In this document: positions 21,354-26,793 of the stretch, piece by piece | Position numbering within the stretch: position 1 is the stretch's first letter | Layout of the letters: every line of letters begins with the position of its first letter | Assembly: GCA_036269455.1 (NCBI GenBank) | Contig: DATARS010000252.1 | Coordinates: 1 to 26,793, forward strand | Length of the DNA stretch: 26,793 nt | Direction: 5' to 3' | Source of the DNA: CF-96 sp036269455 | GTDB lineage: Bacteria > Chloroflexota > Dormibacteria > Aeolococcales > Aeolococcaceae | Made by a program: the position numbers and the translations under genes | Notes under the pieces: generated by a model | The model's database searches: none | What the model was told of the DNA's origin: nothing | The model's input: the letters and a program-made list of their open reading frames with translations, nothing else

Positions 21354-22961
21354 ATGTACGACTACATCATCGTCGGCGCGGGAACCGCGGGCTGCGTGCT
21401 CGCCGGACGGCTGAGCGAGGACCCGGACGTCCGCGTCCTCGTCCTCGAGGCCGGCGGGCCGGACACCAGCGACAGCATCCACGTTCCCGTGGCCTTCGGG
21501 ACGCTGTTCAAGACCGCGCTCGACTGGGACTACTCGAGCGCCCCCGAGCCGATGTGCAACCGGCGCCGCGTCTACCTGCCCCGGGGGAAGACGCTCGGCG
21601 GCTGCTCGTCCTGCAACGCCATGGTCTACATCCGCGGCAACCGCATCGACTACGACGAGTGGCGCGACCTCGGCAACCCCGGCTGGGGCTACGACGACCT
21701 CCTCCCATACTTCAAGCGCGCCGAGGACAACGAGCGCGGCGCCTCCGAGTACCACGGGGCGGGCGGGCCGCTGTCGGTCTCCGACGGCCGCTCGCGCAAC
21801 GTGATGATGCCGGCCTTCCTCGAGGCCGCCCAGGGAGCCGGGCTGGCGGCGAACGACGACTTCAACGCCGCCGAGCAGGACGGCGTGGGCCTCTACCAGG
21901 TGACCCAGCGCGGCGGCCGCCGCTGCAGCGCGGCCGTCGCCTACCTGCACCCGGCGATGCAGCGTCCCAACCTGACCGTCGAGACCCACGTGCAGGTGCA
22001 CCGCGTGCTCTTCGAGGGAGGCCGCGCCGTCGGCGTCAGCGGCAGCCGCCTCGGCGAGACCCTCGAGTTCCGCTGCGAGCGCGAGGTGATCCTCAGCGGC
22101 GGCGCCTACAACTCGCCGCAGCTGCTCATGCTCTCGGGGGTGGGGCCCGCCGCGGTGCTGGGCGCGCTCCAGATCCCGGTCGTCGCCGATCTGCCCGGGG
22201 TTGGCCGGAACCTCCAGGACCATCCTCTCTGCGGCGCGGTCTGGACGACCTCGGAGCCGGTCTCCCTGCTCACCGCCGCCACCGCCGAGAATTTCCAGGC
22301 GTTCGTCGAGAGCGGCACCGGTCCGCTCACCTCGAACATCGCCGAGGCCGGGGCGTTCCATCGCACCCAGGCGGGCATGCCCGCCCCGGACATCCAGCTG
22401 CTCGCCTCGCCGGTTATGTACCTCGACGAGGGGCTGACGCCGCCACCCGACCACGGCTTCACCATCGTCACCACCATCCTCAAGCCAGGCAGCCGCGGCG
22501 AGGTCACGCTCGCCTCCGCCGACCCGACCGCCAAGCCGCTGATCCGGCACAACTACTACACGACGCCTGAGGACCTGCGCAGCATGAGCGACGGCATCCG
22601 CCTGCTCGTCGAGATCGGCAGCCGGCCCGAGCTCGCCCGCTACTGCGAGCGCGCCCACCAGGTGCCGGAGTCGATGTCCGACGCCGACGTCGCCGCCTTC
22701 CTCGCCCGCAACACGCTGACCAACTACCACCCCGCCGGCACCTGCCGGATGGGCTCCGACGCCGGCGCGGTGGTGAGCGCCGAGCTGCTCGTCCACGGCG
22801 TCGACGGGCTGCGCGTCGTCGACGCCTCGATCATGCCGGCGATCATCCGCGGCAACACCAACGCGCCGACGATCGCCATCGCCGAGCGGGCCGCGGATCT
22901 CATCCGCGCCCTCGACGCCCCCATCGCCGAGGCGGGGACGCTCGCCGGGAGCACGGCCTGA
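21354..22961 (+). CDS. GMC-family FAD alcohol oxidoreductase (choline dehydrogenase-like)
   Basis: A 535-residue flavoprotein that oxidises primary or vicinal alcohols to aldehydes. FAD motif VGAGTAG (7-13), GMC signature 1 GKTLGGCSSCNAM (78-90), signature 2 GGAYNSPQLLMLSG (249-262), catalytic H459 (NYHPAGTC) and C-terminal NTNAPT (501-506) are all present, and the length fits choline or polyethylene-glycol dehydrogenases. No signal peptide or membrane helix. ATG 21354 has a GGAGGG Shine-Dalgarno; the gap from the hydrolase is 29 bases. Its alcohol substrate is unknown; in this context a diol or alcohol from the monooxygenase/hydrolase pair is the leading idea. It ends 13 bases from the convergent rtcB stop. 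Confidence 0.92.
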   Translation: MYDYIIVGAGTAGCVLAGRLSEDPDVRVLVLEAGGPDTSDSIHVPVAFGTLFKTALDWDYSSAPEPMCNRRRVYLPRGKTLGGCSSCNAMVYIRGNRIDYDEWRDLGNPGWGYDDLLPYFKRAEDNERGASEYHGAGGPLSVSDGRSRNVMMPAFLEAAQGAGLAANDDFNAAEQDGVGLYQVTQRGGRRCSAAVAYLHPAMQRPNLTVETHVQVHRVLFEGGRAVGVSGSRLGETLEFRCEREVILSGGAYNSPQLLMLSGVGPAAVLGALQIPVVADLPGVGRNLQDHPLCGAVWTTSEPVSLLTAATAENFQAFVESGTGPLTSNIAEAGAFHRTQAGMPAPDIQLLASPVMYLDEGLTPPPDHGFTIVTTILKPGSRGEVTLASADPTAKPLIRHNYYTTPEDLRSMSDGIRLLVEIGSRPELARYCERAHQVPESMSDADVAAFLARNTLTNYHPAGTCRMGSDAGAVVSAELLVHGVDGLRVVDASIMPAIIRGNTNAPTIAIAERAADLIRALDAPIAEAGTLAGSTA

Positions 22962-22974
22962 AGGACGGGGGACC

Positions 22975-24453
22975 TCAGCGGGTGCGCGATCTGCCGTGGC
23001 GCTGGCTGGTCGACAGGTCGCGCACCCCCCGGGTCCGCCGCGGCCCCCTGGCATCCGCGGCCTTCACCGAGGCGATCGGCCAGAGCCGGTGCTCGATCTC
23101 GGCCAAGCCGGCGGCGGTCACCGCCTGCACGACCTCCTCGCTCGACTTGTAGACCGCGGCCGACTCGTCGAGGGGCACGCGGCCGTCGGTGTTGACGAGC
23201 ACGCCGGCGTGGCGGTACTGCTCGTCGACCTTCTCCTGGGAGAGCGAGCGCATCGCCTCGCCGCGCGACATCCGGCGGCCGGCGCCGTGGTTGACGCTGA
23301 AGCCGCTCTCCGCCGCGCCGGGGAGCGGGCGGAGGATGAACGACCAGTCGCGGTTCGAGCCGGGGATGAGCACCGGATGGCCGGTCTGCTCCCAGGCGGT
23401 GCCGGCGAGCTGCGGGTGGCCGGCGGGGAGCGCGCGGGTCGCGCCCTTGCGGTGCACGAAGACCTCGCCGAGCCCGGGGTTCCACTCGCGCTGCACCAGA
23501 TTGTGGGAGATCTCGTACACGAGCTCGAGGTCGCCCTTGAACACCTTCCGAAAGGCGGCGGCGAGCTCCTCGAAGATGGCGAGGCGGTTGACGATCGCGT
23601 AGTTGGCTCCGGCGGCGACGGCGTTGAGGTATGAGTGGTAGTGGGGGCTGTCGGGGGTGAAGTAGCCGAGGTCGAGATGGGTGATCTCGGCGGGCCGCTC
23701 GGCGCGCGCCAGCTCGAAGTAGTTGGTCGCCAGGCCGTGGCCGAAGCCGCGGCTGCCGGTGTGCACCTGGACGAAGAGCAGGCCGTCCTGGTTGCGCTGG
23801 AGCTCGATGAAGTGGTTGCCGCCGCCCAGGCTCCCGAGCTGCGTGCGCCCGCGCTCGGGCGTGCCGGCGCCGCCCCAGGGGACGTCCCAGCCGTCGTCGA
23901 CGGGGAGCACGTCGCGCTCGGCGCGGTGGCGGTCGACGCGCTCGCCGTGGCGGGCGACGTAGTGGTCGGCGCCGCCGCGGATGATGCGCTGGAACTCGGC
24001 CTCGTCGATGCCCGAGAGCCGCGCGGTGCGCCCGGCGCCACCGGCGCCCATGCCGATGCGCTCGATCACCTCGGCGTTGAAGCGCAGGCAGCGCTCGCGG
24101 GTCGCCGCGGTGGCGGGGACGTCGCTGCGCGCCGAGACCATGCCGCAGCCGATGTCGTATCCGACCGGGCCCATCGCCACCGGGCCGTCGGTGATGATCA
24201 CGCTCCCCACCGGCACCCCGTAGCCGAAGTGGGCGTCGGGGGTGATGCACACCATCCGCACCCCGGGGAAGCGAGTCGCGTTGACGATCTGGCGGTAGAC
24301 GCCGTCCTCGAGCTCGGCGAGCAGGCGCGGGGTCATGAAGATGCGCACCGGCACCTCGCCGGTGTCCTCGGTGCGCAGCTCGTACCATCCCCGGGCGCTG
24401 TCGGCGGCGAGGCTGCGCCAGTGGTGGGCGTCGGCGAGGTGGGCTTCGCTCAT
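22975..24453 (-). CDS. rtcB: RNA-splicing ligase RtcB (3'-phosphate/5'-OH RNA ligase)
   Basis: RtcB joins RNA 2',3'-cyclic phosphate or 3'-phosphate ends to 5'-OH ends using GTP and Mn2+. The 492-residue protein contains GYDIGCGM with metal-binding C103, GGGNHFIE (H214), VHTGSRGFGH (H231), EISHN (H317) and the guanylylated H389 in VNHGAGR. Length and motif order match bacterial RtcB. ATG 24453 is nine bases from a TAGACT -10-like box on the minus strand, consistent with a leaderless message. It is divergent from an AlkB-family gene with 59 bases between starts. The RtcA cyclase and Archease were not seen in the window. Confidence 0.95.
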   Translation of the reverse strand: MSEAHLADAHHWRSLAADSARGWYELRTEDTGEVPVRIFMTPRLLAELEDGVYRQIVNATRFPGVRMVCITPDAHFGYGVPVGSVIITDGPVAMGPVGYDIGCGMVSARSDVPATAATRERCLRFNAEVIERIGMGAGGAGRTARLSGIDEAEFQRIIRGGADHYVARHGERVDRHRAERDVLPVDDGWDVPWGGAGTPERGRTQLGSLGGGNHFIELQRNQDGLLFVQVHTGSRGFGHGLATNYFELARAERPAEITHLDLGYFTPDSPHYHSYLNAVAAGANYAIVNRLAIFEELAAAFRKVFKGDLELVYEISHNLVQREWNPGLGEVFVHRKGATRALPAGHPQLAGTAWEQTGHPVLIPGSNRDWSFILRPLPGAAESGFSVNHGAGRRMSRGEAMRSLSQEKVDEQYRHAGVLVNTDGRVPLDESAAVYKSSEEVVQAVTAAGLAEIEHRLWPIASVKAADARGPRRTRGVRDLSTSQRHGRSRTR

Positions 24454-24462
24454 CGCCGCGCC

Positions 24463-24503
24463 AGTCTACGACCGGGTTCGCCGCGCGACACCCCGGGTAC
24501 GCT
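24463..24503. promoter_or_regulatory. divergent leaderless-type promoters of rtcB and alkB-like gene
   Basis: In the 59-base gap between the two start codons, TAGACT on the minus strand (24468-24463) lies nine bases before the rtcB ATG, and TACGCT on the plus strand (24498-24503) lies nine bases before the alkB-like ATG at 24513. The -10 boxes are 29 bases apart, so their polymerase footprints must overlap and the genes may compete or share a regulator. Confidence 0.45.
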
Positions 24504-24512
24504 GGACGCGAC

Positions 24513-25136
24513 ATGCCCGAGTCCCCTCGGCTGGCGTGGCAGTCGTCGCTCTTCGACGAGCCCGGCGCGCCCGCCGCCGATCCCGCCTTTGACGGCCTGC
24601 GGCGCCACCGGCTCGACGCCACGGCGTGGGTCGACCACGTCCCTGGCTGGCTGCGCGGCGCCGGCGAGATGTTCGCGTGGGTGCTCGCCCAGGCGCCCTG
24701 GGAGGAGACGGAGCAGGAGCTCTACGGTCGCGTCGTCGCCACCCCGCGGCTGGTCGCGCGCTGGCGCTACGACGGGACCCCGGGCTCGCTGCCGCCGGTG
24801 CTCGAGGAGATCCGCGCCACCCTCGACGCCCGCTACCGCCGAGGCTTCGACTCGGTGAGCGCCAACCTCTATCGCGACGGCCGCGACAGCGTCGCCTGGC
24901 ACGGCGACCGCATCGCCCGCACGGTGGCGGATCCGCTCGTCGCCATCCTGTCCCTCGGGCATCCGCGCCGCTTCCTGCTCCGTCCCCGCGGCGGGTCGAC
25001 GCAGCTGACCCTGGAGCCACAGAGCGGCGACCTGGTGGTGATGGGCGGCCCCAGCCAGCGCACCTGGCAGCACAGCATCCCCAAGGTCGCGAACGCCGGG
25101 CCGCGCATCAGCGTGACCCTGCGCCACTCCGGCTGA
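24513..25136 (+). CDS. AlkB-family 2-oxoglutarate/Fe(II) dioxygenase
   Basis: A 207-residue dioxygenase of the ALKBH2/3-like bacterial type that removes alkyl groups from nucleic acid bases. Motifs: SANLYRDGRDSVAWH130GD132 (iron ligands H130 and D132), the third ligand H187 in RTWQHSIPK, and 2-oxoglutarate-binding R198 and R204 in PRISVTLR. The N-terminal PESPRLAWQSSLFDE and a W-R-YDG nucleotide-recognition loop (~84-88) are as in the family. The start is supported by a TACGCT box 9 bases upstream. Substrate could be DNA or RNA. Divergent pairing with rtcB suggests nucleic-acid repair, possibly RNA repair; this is inference. Confidence 0.92.
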   Translation: MPESPRLAWQSSLFDEPGAPAADPAFDGLRRHRLDATAWVDHVPGWLRGAGEMFAWVLAQAPWEETEQELYGRVVATPRLVARWRYDGTPGSLPPVLEEIRATLDARYRRGFDSVSANLYRDGRDSVAWHGDRIARTVADPLVAILSLGHPRRFLLRPRGGSTQLTLEPQSGDLVVMGGPSQRTWQHSIPKVANAGPRISVTLRHSG

Positions 25137-25148
25137 GCCGGGCGACCC

Positions 25149-25394
25149 TCAGACGGGCCCGACCGGCGGCAGCCAGCTCGCCAGCGTCCAGATGCCCCGC
25201 GGGCGCTGCTCCCAGACGAGATAGGAGCCGCAGCTGCAGAGTCCCTCGAACTGCGAGCCGGCGTCGAGCCAGACCGACGCCTCGCTGACCTCGTCCTCCC
25301 AGGAGGCGGAGCATTGGGGACAGCCGCACTCACCGGTCGGGATCGCGGCGCTCGTGGGTGTGGGAGCGCTCAGCACGGCACGCCCTCCTCGCAT
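25149..25394 (-). CDS. small zinc-ribbon-like protein (81 residues)
   Basis: The protein has C25-x2-C28 (GECGCPQCSASWED) and C53-x-C55 (LCSCGSYLVWE) with a further Cys at 23, so it could form one zinc ribbon. Residues 1-20 are Ala/Thr/Pro-rich and likely disordered. ATG 25394 is preceded by a weak GAGAG Shine-Dalgarno; a sigma-70-type promoter lies 69 bases upstream. Its stop is 12 bases from the convergent AlkB-like stop. No family is recognised; such ribbons often bind nucleic acid or mediate protein contacts. Confidence 0.6.
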   Translation of the reverse strand: MRGGRAVLSAPTPTSAAIPTGECGCPQCSASWEDEVSEASVWLDAGSQFEGLCSCGSYLVWEQRPRGIWTLASWLPPVGPV

Positions 25395-25462
25395 CTCTCG
25401 CTCGGGAGGGTGGGATGGGGACCCGACTCACCCGAGCCTGTCCCCCCACCTCCTGGGGCGAG

Positions 25463-25491
25463 AGCGTACACCACCGGTATAAGAATGTAAA
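25463..25491 (-). promoter_or_regulatory. sigma-70-type promoter (TTTACA-17-TACGCT) for the zinc-ribbon gene
   Basis: On the minus strand TTTACA (25491-25486) and TACGCT (25468-25463) are separated by exactly 17 bases, near consensus, in an AT-richer patch that stands out from the surrounding sequence. The predicted start is about 60 bases before ATG 25394. A 13-base palindrome GCGAAACGTTCGC (25500-25512) sits just upstream of the -35, next to the sigma-factor stop, and may be an operator. Confidence 0.6.
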
Positions 25492-25513
25492 GACTTCAAG
25501 CGAAACGTTCGCC

Positions 25514-26272
25514 TCAGCGGGCGGCGGATCGTCCCGGCAGGTTTCGCTCGTTCGCCCGGCGCCGGCAGGCGGGGCATTCGCGCAGGTGTTCGTCGACGAC
25601 GCGGCGGCTGCGGGCGCTGAGATGGGCGTGTCCGATGGTGTCGAGCAGGTGGCGGGTCATCGCGCAGCGGGTCGGCTCCTCGCCCTCGAGGCGGAGGAAC
25701 TCGTCGCGGAAGCGGCGCCGGGCGCGGAAGAGGAGCGACTCGATCGAGCCAGGGCTGACCGAAAGTCGGTCGGCGATGTCGCGGTAGGAGAGTCCCTCGA
25801 CCTCACGCAGCACCAGGCAGATCCGCTGCTGGCTGGGCAGCCGTCGCACCACCTGGCCGAAGAGCTCGCGGGCGTGGGTCATCTCGTACGCCGCCTCGGG
25901 CTGGCCGGCGCGGCGCTCGTCCTCCTCGGCCATCATCGTCTCGCCGCCGGTGTCGACGAGCTGGACCCGCTTCGCGCTGCGCAGCCGGGTCAGGCAGATG
26001 TTGCTCGCCACCCGGTGCAGCCAGGCCATCACGTTGAAGCCGTCGTCGACGGTGTCGGCGATGCGCAGGAGGCGCAGGAAGGTCTCCTGGATGACGTCGT
26101 CGGCCTCCACCGGATCGCGCAGATAGCGCACCGCGAGCGCGCGCAGGCGGTCGTGGTGGCGCGCGAAGAGGCGCTCGAAGCCGCGCACGTCCCCGCCGCG
26201 GTAGGCGACGAGCAGGCCGACATCGTCGTCCCGGGGACGTTCTCCGGGCGCGCCGCTGGAGGCGGCAACCAT
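25514..26272 (-). CDS. ECF-family RNA polymerase sigma factor with C-terminal Cys/His zinc-finger tail
   Basis: An extracytoplasmic-function sigma factor of about 252 residues. Region 2 lies at ~25-95 (FERLFARHHDRLRALAVRYLRDPVEADDVIQETFLRLLR), and region 4 at ~140-195 (LPSQQRICLVLREVEGLSYRDIADRLSVSPGSIESLLFRARRRFRDE). The last ~60 residues add a zf-HC2-like module normally found in anti-sigma factors: a Cys, LLDTIGHAHLSARSRRVVDEH, then LREC-x2-C. Fused Cys-rich tails can act as built-in metal or redox sensors, as known for CorE-like ECF factors. No separate anti-sigma gene follows. The ATG at 26272 overlaps the stop of a 17-codon leader ORF; a GTG one codon earlier (26275) is the alternative. 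Trigger unknown. Confidence 0.88.
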   Translation of the reverse strand: MVAASSGAPGERPRDDDVGLLVAYRGGDVRGFERLFARHHDRLRALAVRYLRDPVEADDVIQETFLRLLRIADTVDDGFNVMAWLHRVASNICLTRLRSAKRVQLVDTGGETMMAEEDERRAGQPEAAYEMTHARELFGQVVRRLPSQQRICLVLREVEGLSYRDIADRLSVSPGSIESLLFRARRRFRDEFLRLEGEEPTRCAMTRHLLDTIGHAHLSARSRRVVDEHLRECPACRRRANERNLPGRSAAR

Positions 26273-26325
26273 CACCGAGACGAATCGACGAAGGCGCGCC
26301 GGTGATCCGCGAGGTGAGCAGGCAT
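26272..26325 (-). CDS. 17-codon leader peptide ORF coupled to the sigma factor
   Basis: On the minus strand an ATG at 26325 with a strong Shine-Dalgarno (GGGAGGAAGGG, five to six bases upstream) opens MPAHLADHRRAFVDSSR and stops at a TGA whose last base is the first base of the sigma-factor ATG (TGATG). The sigma start itself has no good ribosome site, so its translation may depend on this ORF. The remaining gap 26326-26517 holds a GTAAG direct repeat (26430 and 26441) and no gene I can support. Confidence 0.45.
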   Translation of the reverse strand: MPAHLADHRRAFVDSSR

Positions 26326-26517
26326 CCGCCCTTCCTCCCTAGACGCCGAGGTGAACCATCTCCACCCCCCCTCTCACAGGGCGTCGCAAGAAGTGACGAC
26401 CGGGCTGTGGAGAAACCTGCGCTCGGGCGGTAAGAGTGTCGTAAGCCCGGGTCAGCCGATCGTGGAGGCCGAGCCCGGTGCCCGGCGGCGAGTGGAAGCA
26501 ACCATCGCACCTGCGTG

Positions 26518-26793
26518 TCAACTCTCCTCGACGTCGATGCTGCAGCCCCGACCGGGCAGCAGGTCGAGGCGCAGCCGGGCGGTGGCCGGGTCCCAGGACG
26601 ACCCGGCGAGGCAGGTGCCGAGCGCTTGCGGCGGCCGCAGGGTCAGCGCCGGCCACGACACCACGACCGCCCCGTCGCCGTGACCCGGGTCCACCCGCAA
26701 CGTCAGCCGTCCGCGGACCCCGTCGCCACGCCCGGCATGCACCCCCGCGGGCGCCGCCACCGCGAAGGGCCGGGCGACGTGGCGGAGGAAGTC
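26518..26793 (-). CDS. C-terminal end of an unrecognised protein (truncated by window edge)
   Basis: The minus-strand frame is open from the window edge to a TGA at 26518, giving the last 91 residues: DFLRHVARPFAVAAPAG, then alternating strand-like segments (RGRLTLRV, GAVVVSWPALTL, ATARLRLDLLPGRG) that look like a beta-sandwich. The pattern weakly recalls the C-terminal domain of family 5 glycosyl hydrolases such as endoglycosylceramidases, but no catalytic part is visible and I do not assign it. GC third positions and length support coding. Confidence 0.55.
   Translation of the reverse strand, partial: DFLRHVARPFAVAAPAGVHAGRGDGVRGRLTLRVDPGHGDGAVVVSWPALTLRPPQALGTCLAGSSWDPATARLRLDLLPGRGCSIDVEES

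Noticed and set aside
26430..26445. GTAAG direct repeat as an iteron or operator
   Set aside because: Two five-base copies are too little to support a site.

Overview
This is a high-GC bacterial window with dense, mostly short-gapped gene clusters, many GTG starts, and several promoters whose TANNNT -10 box lies only 6-9 bases before the start codon (leaderless-type transcription). The mix suggests a soil actinobacterium or a deep relative such as Dormibacterota or Chloroflexota: a soluble diiron monooxygenase, Gram-positive-type pyruvate dehydrogenase, large ATPase-LuxR regulators, an ECF sigma factor with a Cys-rich tail, RtcB and AlkB. The lineage is an inference. No mobile element, rRNA or CRISPR array was recognised.

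Layout. 1-4426 (+): a Pro/Ala/Glu-rich protein, a CBS-pair protein, a large fusion flavoprotein (CBS pair, GltD-like FAD/NAD(P) oxidoreductase, two [4Fe-4S] ferredoxin motifs) and the tRNA deaminase TadA. 4423-5520: small genes, including a 41-residue lipoprotein, a 50-residue membrane protein, a split-barrel flavin/F420 protein and a 58-residue protein. 5788-7848 (+): a membrane-anchored esterase and an NmrA-like NAD(P) protein. 7927-8232: two divergent serine tRNAs (CGA and GGA).

8290-21k is the core of the window. A six-gene minus-strand operon (15897 down to 8290) encodes a diiron monooxygenase alpha subunit of the PrmA/MimA type, all four pyruvate-dehydrogenase-type polypeptides (E1 alpha, E1 beta, E2, E3) and a D-lactate/glycolate-type FAD dehydrogenase. 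Divergent from it is a 928-residue ATPase-LuxR regulator. Downstream of the regulator on the plus strand are a 65-residue protein, a GAF histidine kinase, an epoxide-hydrolase-like alpha/beta hydrolase and a GMC alcohol oxidase/dehydrogenase (19006-22961). The promoters of the monooxygenase operon and of the kinase/hydrolase operon carry the same two-part element: a CCCAC-N8-GTGGG dyad, exactly 25 bases, then a 21-base block identical at 20 positions. In each it is followed 20-21 bases later by a TANNNT box. The two operons therefore look like one regulon. The enzymes can be ordered as a route from a short alkene or alkane (monooxygenase, epoxide hydrolase, alcohol dehydrogenase, 2-hydroxyacid dehydrogenase, pyruvate dehydrogenase) to acetyl-CoA. 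That order is a hypothesis, and no partner subunits of the monooxygenase are in the window.

22975-26793: RtcB RNA ligase (-) divergent from an AlkB-family dioxygenase (+), a small zinc-ribbon protein (-) with a good sigma-70-type promoter, an ECF sigma factor (-) with a C-terminal zinc-finger tail preceded by a coupled 17-codon leader ORF, and the C-terminal end of an unrecognised protein running off the right edge.
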